A stretch of DNA of 64,000 nt from Leptodontidium sp. MPI-SDFR-AT-0119 (taxonomy: Eukaryota; Ascomycota; Leotiomycetes; Helotiales; Leptodontidiaceae): positions 124,001 to 188,000 of the forward strand of contig JAHLEZ010000006.1 of the NCBI GenBank assembly GCA_020726505.1. Reading direction: 5' to 3'. Below, piece after piece: positions 27,201-41,374 of this stretch (its first letter is position 1; each line of letters starts with the position of its first letter). Under the pieces are notes generated by a model. The model had not been told where the DNA came from. It ran no database searches and saw only the letters and a list, made by a program, of their open reading frames with translations. Position numbers and translations under genes: made by a program.

Positions 27201-30200
27201 AGATCGATTGTGACTACAGGAACATGTTGCATGGTGAGGAGAAGACACGGGAGCGAGTAAGGGAGTGAGGTGGTGTGTGGTGTAGTATTGATGGCGCGGA
27301 TAGGAGCCACTTAAGACTTCTACCGTTGAAGCAGGTCCCACGGTTGAAAGAAGGAAGCTCAACGTTTGACATATGTTTGACAATCTGTTCTTCCCACTGG
27401 CAGACTTTCTATGGGTTGGGTTTGATGCACTGCCTGACTTGCTTGTCTGGTCTTTTCCTGCGAACTCTTGGTCCGTGAGGTGAGGAGGGTTGGATGGAGT
27501 GTGGAGAAATGATACTTGGCCAGTGTGTTGTGTATGTTATGTGGTATGCAGGAATTCCCGTCTTGCAGATAATAACAATTCCAGTTAGAAAACAGGCATC
27601 CTTTCTGTAGTCTGCATGATCAACATTCAGCTGCGCCTCTGGGGATGCACTGCACTTGGTAATGCCTAGGTAAGAGGTGTTGAAGAAATTTTTGAAAAGT
27701 CGGTGAGATGACCAAGACAAAGACCCCAAGGAAAGAGGGCCGTCAAAGGCAAGAAAGAGGATAATCAGACGATGCAGTACCGGACTTACAAGCAAATCTT
27801 TCCAAACGAGTAATTTACTGATCGAATTGAGGAATCGTGAAATTCAGTGTCTCAACGCTCGAGCTCATTACTCGTCTCTTTGAGCGTAGTCTCGACCTTG
27901 GCCTGTCTGCCCGTCAGCTGTGCAGCATCTCTGCGGTGTCGTTCATCTCAGGTACGATCTCCGGATGCTGATGATGAGATTCCTTTCGTCTTCTTGCAGC
28001 GGAAGTCGTTCGTTCCTCGTTCGCCTCGTTTGACTCGTTTGACTCGTTAGGGCCACCAACAATGGCTGTGCGGTGAGGCTTTTGAACGGCCGAGTGATGT
28101 GAGGTGAGGATTCGCGTGACCTAGCCGAATGAGGATAAACATCCGCCCCGGGTGAAAAGAGCCCGCAGGCCTGTTGGAGATCAGGAGATAGGGCGCAGAA
28201 TTTGACGTTTCGATTCCGTTTCACCATGGAAAAGAACGCTCCAGGGGGGCAGGACGGGAGACGGGACAGATGGAAGTCTGGACGGCCTGGCCTGGGTTCT
28301 CAGGTGGGCAAGGTGGAAATGTGGTTGCGGCGTAGCAGTGAAGGCTGAGAAAAAGTCGCCATTTGGGAACTCGGGTGGCCTAAGAATAGAAACCACGTTG
28401 CCTAGCTGGTTGTCAATCCGGATCGGCCCCAGTGATGTGATGTGACCCCCCTATGCGACCTCGCTTCCAGCATTTGTTTCATCGTGATGACATCCTGACA
28501 TCAATCCCCAACATCGTCGCATCCGTCCCATCTTCATCTCATCTCATCACATCACACACACACATCAAAGATGGATGTCGACGGAGTCGGAGTCGCTTCG
28601 GATCGCAACGAACGCTGCGTCTGCGCGCGAACAGCAAGATGGAATGTGCCACACAAAACAAATAGGTCGCTATCCTGGGTAATAGCAGTAAGCTTCGTGG
28701 GGAAAGATACTGCTTCATTCCGACTGCCTGTACCCCTCTCTCGTTCCATCCCATCCTATCCCATCCCACCCCTCCTGGACGTCGAGCTCGCCTGCACCGG
28801 AGAATGTGCTGAGCAAGGTTAGAAGGGCCCTCTCCTCTGCAGGAACGGTTGTGTGTGCTGAGAATTGCCCGACAGAAAGCGGATGCGATGTGCCTGAGGA
28901 GGGGGAAATGCAGCTCGCTAGGAGAGAAATAGACAGCCTGCGGCATCGTATCGCAACGCCATCACATCTCGTCTGTCTTTCAGCACACCCACATCGTAGA
29001 TAAAGGACCTGCAACTGTGCAAGAGGTTGCAGATGGTGCCTGTCACAGTGCAGGACGGCGTTGTGATCTCGGACTGAAAATCATCAATCTCTCCGACTTT
29101 TCCGATCATGAGACCTGAGACCTGTTTGTCGTCCTGCTGCGATGGGAAGGACTAAGAGAATAGAGAGAAGATGTGTGTGCTTGAGCGTGCGTGGGATGAG
29201 CTGCATGCTGGCCATGGCAACACAGACAAAAGAGACGCGCGCAGCAAGCCAGTACCGTATCCGTCAGCAAGACTTGACCAACAGAAAAGTCAGAGACATA
29301 ATGCCTACAAGGTCTAAACCTGCTTTACTTTACTCGTACGATATCATGAATTTCTTTTAATCCAAAATCCTCTCCTACAACTTCCTGTTGAGGAGGGGTG
29401 TCTTTCTTTTGCTACACGATAGAGTGAGGGGTCAATTTGGCGAATCTGAGGTTGATGAAGCCAATGGGTAGAGTCCCCAGCAAAACAGAGTACGGGCCAG
29501 GGGAAAAGCCCACCAGCGTCGCCGACAACTCGGTTCTCTTGTTGCTGTTGACTCCGCAATAGATTGGTTAAGGGCCGCCGCGCTCTTCGGCTTCAGGTAC
29601 AGACTTAAGCGAGAACTGTGGCGTCCCTACCGGTTAGATCCTCCGCAACTTGACAGAGAGGTAAACAATTGGCCTGTCATGTCCTGTCTTACAGCCTGCC
29701 TCGACACGCAGCGCACTAACTTCTGTTCTTGTCTGTGGCTTTGCCCTTGGCTATCCTCTCATTTGGCGGTGGGTATCAGCATATCTGATACAGTCCAATA
29801 ATTTTCTCGTACGGACGGGTTTTGTCCTGTCTTGTCTGCCGTGGTGGAGAGGAGGAGGAGGAGCTGGAAATCGCAACATCACGCTTCTGGCAATCCAGTT
29901 CCGAACTTGACAACGGCTTGCTACCAAAGCGTCTTGTACGCCACCAGCTCTAACCCGCATTCGGCGTTCTCCTCTTTCTCATCCTGGCCGTCTCGAGGCA
30001 GCTGGGATTATTTGTGAGCAGAGCAGGGGTTGTGTGCCGTGTTGGGCTACCCTGCCCTGGTACCCTGCCTGGTATTGTTGGAGTCCTCGTCTTCGTCTTC
30101 GTCTCCTCTTCGTCCGCCGAGGATCCTCAAATCCTGGTAGCTGACAGGCTGCCCTTGTCCCTGACTCTAGCCCCCTTGCATGTCTTTCTTTGGAGAGCTT

Positions 30201-30770
30201 CAGGCCTGTCAATAGCTTCAAAGTGGGATGGTCACGTTTCGATTGGTACCGTCTCACAGGGGTATGCCCATGTAGCTCCGGATCTCGCAACGGCACGCCT
30301 CGAAAAGTGGTGCTGTAGGTACGCAGTCAAGTCATGTCAAGTATTGAGTAGCGTTCTTATTGGTGGTGACAAAACAAGACCCCTCACTCCGAAAGACCGC
30401 GAGTACTGTACTCGAAGACAACTTGAAGATACCACCAGGACACCCTCTCTCTCTATTACCAACTCTCACTCAGTCAGTGACTTGGACCTCTTCAAAACCC
30501 CCACCATATGTCCGCCGCTTTCATTCGCCGAGACCGACATCATGCCAGACCGTGCCTGGATCTGGAATTGAATCTCATTACTTACCCCAACATTTGGCCG
30601 TGTTTCCTGCGATTCGATGCTCCTCGCTGCCTTTCTTTCGCACTGTCGCGCAGCCAGGCAGTGCGGGTGCGGTGCGGTGCATAGGAGCCTCCGTGCCTGA
30701 ATCAGATCAGTGCAGTTGTTTTGCGCTGAGATGTGTTCGTAGATACCTAGAGATAAAGATAGAAAATAGA

Positions 30771-30802
30771 TGAGATGAGATGTGATGTGATGTGATGTGA
30801 TG
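30771..30802. repeat. GAGAT/GTGAT pentanucleotide tract
   Basis: Pentamers change from TGAGA to TGTGA type within 32 bp. It belongs to the same repeat family as the tract at 24253. Confidence 0.9.
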
Positions 30803-31082
30803 CTCCCGCAAGCCTGAGCTGAACAAGCGCAACGCACGCAACGAATGCAAAACCACTTTGACCAAGCCCTGTACGTATCTAGGTACCGGACCGAGTCTGA
30901 CATGACAGACAGTACTGTACTGTACCGTACACGGCCTCGTCCCGATATCAAGACGACGATCAAGATAGAGCTAGAGAGAGGGCGGCCACCACCGAGTCAC
31001 GATACGATATCAATACCGTGTGTGTGGTGGTAATGAGAAATGGCTGACAGGGGCAGCCAGAGACGATCTTCCGTCCGCACCC

Positions 31083-31105
31083 GGCAGGCAGGCAGGCAGG
31101 CAGGC
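31083..31105. repeat. AGGC tetranucleotide microsatellite
   Basis: GGCA is repeated more than five times. Confidence 0.9.
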
Positions 31106-31652
31106 TCTCCTTATTCGTGAACAGCCAGCCAGCCAGCAGATCAGCAAGATTCAAGGGAATGGTTTCAAGACCGGGTGGCCCAGATAGGCTGGTTATGTCA
31201 GCACGAAATGGCGAGATGTGATCCGAAAGAGGGAACATCCAGAGACAAACTCATTTCCAACGGGCGGCCAGCTGGCCCGAAAGAGTTTCGTTTCAACTAC
31301 GGGAAAAAGTGGGAATTTGAAAGAGAGAAAAGAAAAGGATTAAGAGAGGGTCCAGCCAGAGCTGGATATCGGCTGCGAAAATAAATGGAACTCTAAAGCC
31401 CCGCCCTACTGCTGCCCTGACTGTTTGCTGCAGGTCACTTTGAAAAAAGTGTAATTATGGTCATGCAATCTAGGTTTGTTTGGACCAACAACAAGTGAAT
31501 TGGGGCTTCTGATTGGCTGCTGCTCGACGACCATGATCTCAGTGGTGATGATGTTTTAATGCGAAAACATACTTGCATGCTTGCTGGTCGATTATCGTGA
31601 TGTCGATATGGTGACCCCATTCCTATTCATGGGTTGGGTTGGTCCCTTTCCC

Positions 31653-31683
31653 CCCTATCCATATCCCTATCCCTATCCCTATC
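31653..31683. repeat. CCCTAT hexanucleotide microsatellite
   Basis: Several CCCTAT units occur with one CCATAT variant. It resembles a degenerate telomere-like hexamer but differs from the usual fungal CCCTAA. Confidence 0.85.
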
Positions 31684-32131
31684 TTCACGATAATGTACGA
31701 AATGCCATCTGGTTGACCGAGCGAATCGAATCGATGTGCTCAATCTTAATCTCAATCTTGCTTCACGATCGCATCTCATACCCACCCACTGTCACATACA
31801 TCAATGGCTTTCCAACAATCGAAGAAACGTGGTAAAGTAAATAGTGGTGAAACCAGTTGGCAACCTCATCACCACAAGTTCCGGAATGCTGTTTCTATTC
31901 TTGACTACGATTGATTCCAGACAAGACAGGACAGCGGCACCTTATCTTGAGGCTTCAGCTGCCTCTGAGAAAACGTACAAGCCATGGCGGCCCATGGCGG
32001 TCTCGTCTCGTCTGTTCCTTCTCTCACCGTATCTTTCCTCCTTCCATGTTTCCTCACAGACTTCAGAGTTCCTGTCCAAATGAAAAAGATCAACGGCTTC
32101 AGAATAAGAAGTATCTCATGTAGCAACAAGG

Positions 32132-32157
32132 CCAAGGTCAAGGTCAAGGTCAAGGTC
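32132..32157. repeat. AAGGTC hexanucleotide repeat
   Basis: Four tandem AAGGTC units are present. Confidence 0.9.
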
Positions 32158-34500
32158 GCCGCGGAAGTTGAAGATGAGAAATAAAAACCTTGGATGTGCA
32201 GTAGGTAGCAATACCAGTTCAATCCCCATTCTCGAAACGAAATATCCTCATGTTCCTCTTCATCAAGCTTTTCGCAAAAGCAGGTCATCATCCTGAACGC
32301 TCAATGCAGCTTCCTTCCAGCTTTCCATGATGCAGAGTCGGGAGAAAGTGACGAGTTGAAGTGACGAAATGGGGGGGGAAGAACTAGCTTTTCGGAAGTC
32401 TCCCCCAAGCGAGCGAGTTACGTTAGCTGCCCTGGCATGACAGGCCCCACCGAAACAAGACACCCAGGCCATGGCAAGGGGAGGGGAGGGGGGTAGTGCT
32501 GGTTGATATTGGAAAGGGTCCCTCCCTGCTCGCCGTCGTCTCCTTGTGTCTGGCTGTTGGATTCTCGGCGTCGTCGTGGGGTGGGGAGAGAGCCCGCTGA
32601 CTGGCTGGATTCAATATCTTTTTTGAAGGCAGACTTGCTATTGGACGGGAAGGGCAAAAAGCACTCCCTGGACACTCTGCTGATTCAAATCTACTTACAG
32701 AACTGTGCCTACCGGATGCTGTCCAGCAGACAGACAGAAACAGAAACAGGCCAAAAGAAAGCATCGTTCGCATCTATTGCTTACTTGCTGCACAAGTCCC
32801 TTGCCGGCGCAGCAGTCAGTCATGAATCGATAGATACTGTTCTACTCTCCTCTCTGCAGTCCAGTAAAAAGCAGAAGTAAATTACCGCACATTAATTTGG
32901 AATTGGCTGCAACACACGGGCTTACCAGCGTGCAGCAATTACTCGTACGGACTTCCAGATGCGTCCAGTCAATCAATCAATGAATGAATGAATGAACGAA
33001 GGAATAATTGACATGGACTGCACCTGCCGGCAAGCACGGTATTCGATGGGCGTGGCCGATACCTCCGGAGTACGCTGGAGGATATCGCTGGGGCCATGAG
33101 CCATATGCCCCGCGACCCTGAAGCCCCTCACTCACTCACTACTGGTATCTACCTTGGAGGCACTGTACTAGGCCTGAAGTGATCCGCTGTCGCTCGCTGT
33201 TCCCTTGCTGAGAAAAGACTCAAGACTCAAGCATCGCCTCACTCTCGACGACGACGCTACGCTATTCAGACACAACAGGTACACTCGCCCACTACGTAAC
33301 ACTAACTCAACAATGGCTAGGCTGTATTGCCGTCTGCCGTTGCTGGGCTGGGCTGGGCTCCTTGCTAAGGTACCCCCGTACGGTAGCTTCTAACCTTGTC
33401 TATGCTCGCTATCCCTCCCTGGCCGGCTGGTCTACCTACCTACTTCTTTCTGTCTTGTCTGTCTTGCACCACTTCTCTTGTCTTCCCCCCCTGCTCCTCT
33501 TCTAGCACCCCTACCTCCCCCCTGTCAACCGCACCAGTGATCCCCTGCTCCCCCTGCCGCACGCTACTGTTCCCTGTCCCTGTCGTGGCCGCATCCCGGC
33601 CGGCCATCCTGGACCAGCCCAATGGCATAGTTCACCGCGCCGACCTTACCATTTTGGGCCTATGTGAGGCCGGCTAAAGACGAATATCTGGGGGATTAGA
33701 CTGGTTGAGGACTAGCTGTTAGATATCCTTCTAGCTCGAATGGGCTTCACGTCTAGTCTGCAACCTAGTCTCCTACCTAGCTCTCCACCCTGGCTGAGCT
33801 GCTGCATGCCCGCACTAGGCCTGTATCGCCTTTGACGATAGCCAGATGCAGCACAGCAAGTGCTCGAGTAGGTTGGTTGTCTCTCCTCTGTCTGGCTGTG
33901 TCTCTGGGGTGTATGTCTGGCTGTTCCGTACCGTACCTGATTTACATGGACGAGAACTACTGCACTGCGCTTCACCACACATCCTTGCCCTGCCTAGCCC
34001 TCCCCTTCCCCTACTCCCCTACCTACTCCCCTCCTCCCCTACCCTATCCTAACCTAACATCACCACCACCACCCCTCTGCCATGCACTCTGCACGCACGC
34101 CCGCTGCACTTCAAGCTCCTCCTCCTTCTCCTCCTCCTCGCTCAGTCAATCAGTGTGGGGCTGGCTGGCCTCTTTTCGAACCTCTCCACTCGTTATTATT
34201 TACAAAAAAAAAAAACCGACAACCCTCAGACGGTCTCCACTACGCCTCCGGAATCCTAATCCCAATCCAAAAAATCCCCATCCATCCATCGTCCACCTCG
34301 TCCTGTCCTGTCCTCTTTGTCTCCTCTGAGATCTCTCACATATAGGCTCCATCAGAAACTTTAACGGAGCTTCTCCTCCCTCGCCCTCTCTCTCTTCCGT
34401 AAAACTACCAAGCTCCAATTCGATATTCTGCGAGTCAGGAAATTTCAATCCTTCTTCAGTTCTTGCTGATCTAATTCCTCTGAGACTTGACTGATCTCCG

Positions 34501-35706
34501 GCCGCGCTCGAGCTTCAACATATATACCGAACGGGTCGCACCAGACCAGACCAATCCCCTTCGTCTTCTCTCTTCTTCCACAGACATCGTCCGTCTCTCT
34601 CTGTCAGTCAAGTCAGTCTGTCAAGGCGTACATAGTATACATTGCTAGCAGGAGAGTCCGCGCCGTTACAGCCTCAACAGCCGCACCATCACAAGTACGC
34701 TTCGAGAATTCCCCACTACGTGGAGGACTAGAATCTGGCATCTGTTCTTCGTGAGAGCTCCATATCAGCACCAGCAAGACCATCATCCCGCCAGAATCCG
34801 AGCACTCAACGTCCTTGCGCCCTGAGGTTCGACGATCCCACCAGCCACTGGTTTTTCCCTCTCACGAACTTAACTTTCTCCAAGAATGGTCCCTGTTTCG
34901 GAAACCTAATACCCACGTACTGGTTCGCCATCTCCCAAGATCACTTGCAGTTGCCACTTGGACGTCGAAACAAGCAGACCTGCTAGGCTTCTCCTGGTCT
35001 CCACCTCTCAGTCTGGCTTGCGATTGACCGTTTAGCCTCTCACGGTTACTGTTGCCGAAAGTCTTCTTTCTTTCTTTTCTTCGACGACGACGACCACCAC
35101 CACCACCACTTCAGCCACTCGCAACATCATTCTTAGCTTCAAAGCCCTAGGCCGAGTACCTTAGTCAGAGACAGTTCAAGAACAGTCCTGTGTGGGAACT
35201 TTCTCGACTGCTCGTGCGCCCCGCCATACCCTGTTCGAGTAGTATCCCTGGCACTCCAATTATAAGCAGGCATCTCAAGAGTATGTAAACGACTGCTTCC
35301 CCCCTCACACATGGCCCCCATCAGACCAGGTTCCTGACATCCTCAGTTCTTGTTAAGTTCAAAGCTCGACAACCTCTTGCCGACTTGTATATACAACAGT
35401 CTCAGGTTCAAACAGTTCAACATCTCAGTCCACTACCTGTTCACTATCAGCTTTCATCCAACAGCACTGCGCTGGACGCCTCTACTTCTCTCGACATATC
35501 TCCACCTGAGTCGACTCGACTCCAGTAGAGCATCGGTCTTTGTGCTTCTATATAATCACATTGATTCTCCGGAAAACCACTCGCTACCCGAAGCATACAC
35601 AGCTTCCACAACATCCACATAATCCTAATTCGCTCAAGAGTACCATACTCGCCTCCCAGGAGCCACTCTTCCATTACACCCAGGAGACACCGCGAAGGGT
35701 ATCAGA
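34501..35706 (+). promoter_or_regulatory. Probable promoter and long leader of the C2H2 regulator
   Basis: A TATATA element sits at about 34520, followed by pyrimidine-rich sequence and ~1.1 kb without a supportable gene before the ATG at 35707. If transcription starts about 30 bp past the TATA box, the leader would be ~1.1 kb and would contain several upstream ATGs (for example frames of 70 and 90 codons at 34815 and 35350). Long leaders with upstream ORFs are usual for fungal developmental regulators. The start site itself is inferred, and leader introns are possible. Confidence 0.4.
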
Positions 35707-37115
<1,409 letters not shown>

Positions 37116-38730
37116 TGGTCTTCCGTCCCTTGAATAATTCAACATTACCATCCATCTGGATCAGCAGCAGCCTTTCATTTGTCTCGCTTCCAGCGACTGT
37201 ATCATTAAACTGGCCAGCTTATACCCGAAGAGAGAGCGGGATACACAGGACCATCCTCTTTCCCACCCAACAACCAAACCAAAAAAACAAAAACAAAAAC
37301 CGTCAAAAAAAAGGCGTTTCTTCCGTTCCGTTCCGCAGAGCAAGTTCCGAATTCGTTGTAATTCTATCACGAGCCACGATCGCACATACCATATCACATA
37401 ACCTACTTCTAAATACCCGACACGCACGCACGCAATATATAAAACCGAAACGATTCGACGACGACACACATACCCTTATCATCATCATCCATCCATCTGT
37501 TGTTTTCAGAGCCGTATATCCCTCACGGGTACATGGGGTGGCTTTTTGTCTTCAAATATTCCCGCTTGGGCGTTCTTGCTGTCTCCCAAAATCCTTCAGT
37601 TCATCGTCTCTATTTATCTCCGTACAATCTTTCTTTCTTTTCTTTCTTTCGTCTGCCTTCTTGGGGTGTTTGGGTCGGCTTGTTTCTGTCGGGATCTATT
37701 CTTGTTGCTTTTTTTCTATTCCGTTCTGTGCTTAATTGGATCCCTCGTTGCCATTTATTGCGTTTCACAAACCCCCCAAATCAAATCCACACATGTAATT
37801 CATGCTACTACTACTGAGCATACACGCACGCGTAATGAGGAACGAACGAGAAAGACGAGAAAGTGTTAGTTGGTCATTTCTATTGTTTGCTTTTGTGCTT
37901 TCTCCCCCTTTTTTTCTTTTCTGTATTTGTGTACTAGGCTTGCATTGGGGGCAAAACGGGTGGGCGCGTTGGGGGCGATCTGGGGGATGAAATATTGAAG
38001 GAGGGGATGAGAGATATGAGGATGAGCAACAAACATAACATAACATGTACCAATAGTCGCGCGAAACGGCTTGTTAATTCTTTGGGAAATAAGGGACTTG
38101 GGAAATGTATCTGTAGCACAGCAAATAAAAAAGCAGTAAAATTATCTCTTGCCTCAAAGATGAAATTGAAAATGTGAGTGAGAATGGTGAGCGTGACTTG
38201 AGATGAGGGGATGAGAAGGTGAAAAAAACGTGATTTGGGACGCCAACGAAGTCCCGTCAAACAGATATCTATGGCGCAAAATCCGGCACTTGCCCATTAT
38301 CCAGCTACTCAGCCGGCCAGTCCGAGTGATGAGATTGATATAACCTTAATCGCAAGTGTGTGTTTACCAGAGACTGACAGCCCAGCCAGACGTTGAGAGC
38401 AAATCAACGGGACCGATTCGGCCGACTGCCGAGAACGCCTGACTTTACCGCTAGACCCGTTTGACTCCTAGCGTCCATCTTCACCCAACTTTATGGTAGC
38501 CTCGACCGCATCATCCATTTGCCTGGCTTCAGCATCTGGTATCGCCACGACGCCCAATCTCACCCTCCTATCTCTTTCTCCCCCGGTGTCCAGCGAGCAC
38601 CTTCGACATTCATTACGTTCTATCTGCTACTCTGGAAAATACTCATACGCGCAGGAGCGTTGGACCGATAAAGGACGTGGAAGGCGGTGGAAGTGTTGAG
38701 TCGGGTTGAGACGGATCAAGTGAAGCAATC
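37116..38730. other. Intergenic: 3' region of the C2H2 gene and upstream region of YME1
   Basis: The first ~700 bp are pyrimidine-rich (TTTCTTTC runs) and probably include a long 3' untranslated region. No gene is supported. A cluster of small open frames near 37500-37870 is hydrophobic only because of T-rich DNA. Confidence 0.6.
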
Positions 38731-41374
38731 ATGGCTTTCCAATCGTCTGCTTTGCCGGTAAGGAGTCTTGGTCTTTGAAGAAGCCTGGAGAGTGAGATAG
38801 AGGACAATGCTGATAATGATCCATACAGGGTCTGGCTGCTGCGACTACAGAGATGTGGCCTGCGATGTCGAATGCGATCGGTGCGCCATGGAGAGTCTTC
38901 GGTCAACAGCAAACTACATCGATATCGAGACGAAGTAAACGCAGAGTACCTGAAGCGAAGACTGAGATGACATCTGCAGTGCCATCGGTATGCTTTCCGG
39001 CACGGAATTCAAGGCTGCCTGCTAACGCCACTTTCCAGCAGTCAAACAGAATCCAACTCCCCGAGTGTCTACGAGATCTCCCAACAAGCTTCTCTTCGAA
39101 GATGACTCCTCAAATCTCCTCGCAAACCTCTTTCAACATCAGACACACCCTTGCCGCGATGCCGAAGGGCACATTCGCTGCCGCGAACCCAATTGCCCGC
39201 CGTGTATTCTTCCCTTCACAAACACGTCAGATGTCTACGGGACTCCTCCAACGCCAATTTCAAAAATTTGATATGGGATTTAGTGCCTTCCAGAAGAGAT
39301 CAATATTTGGTAGCACCTCATCCCGAAGCACACTCGCCCATTTGGAAGAGACTGCCAACAAGAACCCGAATAGCGCCACTTCCCAATATGCCTTCTACCA
39401 AGCCTTGATTCGTGCCGACATGCCAGCCATTATCGTCGAGAGATACGAGACGAACCAATTCGCTTCCAACACCGCTTCTGAGAACTTGTACCACCGGGCT
39501 CTGGGAATGATGGGCAAGGGTGGAGCTGTTGCAAATACCAACCACTTTGGAGGACAAACCGGCAATCTCAATCACTCTCAACTACAAGCTATTGGACAGG
39601 CAGTTGCTGCCACTTCTCGAGGTGGCAATGTTGCTGTTTCCCGCGGAGCCAATGCCGGTAATGGTACCACGGACGGACCTCTCCATGTCGTGGTTGAGGA
39701 AACTATCGGTGGCACTATTTTCAAATGGGTTAAGTTCATCCTCTACTTTGGTCTCTTCACTTACCTCAGCTTGGTCGTCGTCGCAATGATCATCGAGACT
39801 TTCCAAACATTCAAGAAAGTGGGCGGAAAGAATGACAATGAGGCCAAGGCTGAACACCAGAACGTCCGATTCTCCGATGTCCACGGATGTGACGAGGCAA
39901 AGGATGAACTCCAGGAATTGGTCGATTTCTTGAAGAACCCTGACAAGTTCTCTACCCTCGGTGGCAAGCTTCCCAAGGGTGTTTTGCTTGTTGGCCCCCC
40001 TGGTACTGGAAAGACTCTCCTCGCTCGTGCCGTTGCTGGCGAAGCTGGTGTGCCATTCTTCTTCATGTCTGGATCTGAGTTCGACGAAGTCTATGTTGGT
40101 GTTGGAGCCAAGCGTGTTCGTGAGCTCTTTGCTGCTGCCAAAGGAAAATCCCCTGCTATTGTCTTCATCGATGAACTTGACGCCATAGGAGGAAAGCGAA
40201 ACGCTCGTGATGCCGCCTACGTCAAGCAAACTCTCAACCAACTGCTTACTGAATTGGATGGTTTTGAGCAGAACAGCGGAGTTATCATTCTGGCAGCAAC
40301 CAATTTCCCGGAACTCTTGGATAAGGCTTTGACTCGACCTGGCCGATTCGACAGAAATGTCGTCGTTGGTCTGCCTGACGTTCGTGGCAGAATGGCAATC
40401 CTCCAGCATCACATGAAGAACATCATCACTTCCAAGGATGTCAGTCTCGAGGTGCTGGCCGCTGCAACCCCCGGCTGCTCCGGAGCCGAATTGGAAAACA
40501 TCATCAATCAAGCCGCAGTCCATGCTAGCAAGGCCAAGGCCCAAGCCGTTTCCATGTTCGATTTCGAATGGGCTAGAGAGAAGATCATGTGGGGTGCAGA
40601 GAAGAAGGGCATGTTCATTACCGAGGAAGAGAAAGAATCGACAGCATACCACGAAGCTGGTCATGCTCTAGTTGTCATGTTTACACCCGGATTCGACCCG
40701 CTCCACAAGATTACTATCATGCCTCGTGGCCAGGCGCTGGGATTGACTATGCATCTACCTAAGATGGACAAGTATTCTCAGGGTAGAGATGAACTGCTCG
40801 CCCAACTTGATGTTTGCATGGGAGGTAAAGTTGCCGAGGAGATCAGATATGGACCGAACAAAGTGACTAGTGGCGCTTCAAGTGTGAGTAAATTCTTCTC
40901 GTTCATGTAAATCTCAACACTGACGTATCCAAGGATCTTCAAAAAGCAACACAGGTCGCTTATGCGATGGTAACCAGATTCGGCATGTCCGAGAAACTCG
41001 GGAACGTTGATCTCGCCTCAAATCACCAATCTCTATCAGCTGGTACTCGCGAACTGATTGAATCAGAGGTTCGTCGACTCATCGATGATGGACGAGACCG
41101 TGCCATGAAACTCCTTCTCAGCAAGCGCCACGAACTTGACTTACTTGCCAAGGCTCTTGTCAAGTACGAAACACTTGACAAGGATGAGGCTTTCAAAGTC
41201 ATCAAGGGGGAGCAGCTTGAAGGTAAACTAATCGTGCCATCTGGTTCTATTAAAGTACCCGAGGTCGGCACCCCAATATCAGGTGGCGATTTAACAAGTA
41301 TCCCTCCCATCCCAGGGAGTCAGCCCGAGAAGCCGGCCGATAAAGGACCACCTGCTGGGGGAGCTGTGGCATGA
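38731..41374 (+). CDS. YME1: Mitochondrial i-AAA protease, Yme1/FtsH family
   Basis: There are four exons: 38731-38757, 38829-38987, 39039-40883 and 40934-41374, giving 823 residues. The product is an ATP-dependent zinc metalloprotease of the inner mitochondrial membrane. Its active site faces the intermembrane space, where it degrades misfolded or unassembled proteins. The N-terminus is basic, as expected of a presequence. One membrane span ([20 protein letters not shown]) precedes the AAA domain. Walker A GPPGTGKT is at about residues 381-388, Walker B is [11 protein letters not shown], the second region of homology is [20 protein letters not shown], and the zinc site HEAGH is at residues 600-604. 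The 51-bp intron 38988-39038 (GTATGC...CTAAC...TTTCCAG) is a multiple of three and stop-free. It can be read through, but the splice signals are good. The single span and overall sequence fit i-AAA rather than the two-span m-AAA proteases. Confidence 0.96.

Larger units (their letters stand above)
19506..34500. other. Gene-poor stretch between the transposon and the C2H2 regulator leader
   Basis: I see no supportable protein gene, tRNA or rRNA in these ~15 kb. It is rich in short low-complexity tracts: GTGAT pentamers, AGGC, AAGGTC, CCCTAT and TGAATGAATGA-like runs. It also has scattered TACGTACC/GGTACC palindromes and three copies of TACGGAGTA within 1.5 kb (22933, 23759 and inverted at 24366). 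From about 33.4 kb the + strand becomes strongly pyrimidine-rich (CT and CCT runs), as is common upstream of fungal genes. Frames of 100-185 codons occur on both strands, but their products are Ser/Pro/His-rich and overlap each other in several frames. Confidence 0.6.

Noticed and set aside
31653..31683. Telomere-like hexamer tract
   Set aside because: The unit is CCCTAT, not CCCTAA, and the tract is very short. It is treated as a microsatellite.
39582..40664. 360-codon frame on the minus strand
   Set aside because: It is the antisense shadow of the conserved AAA/protease exon of YME1.
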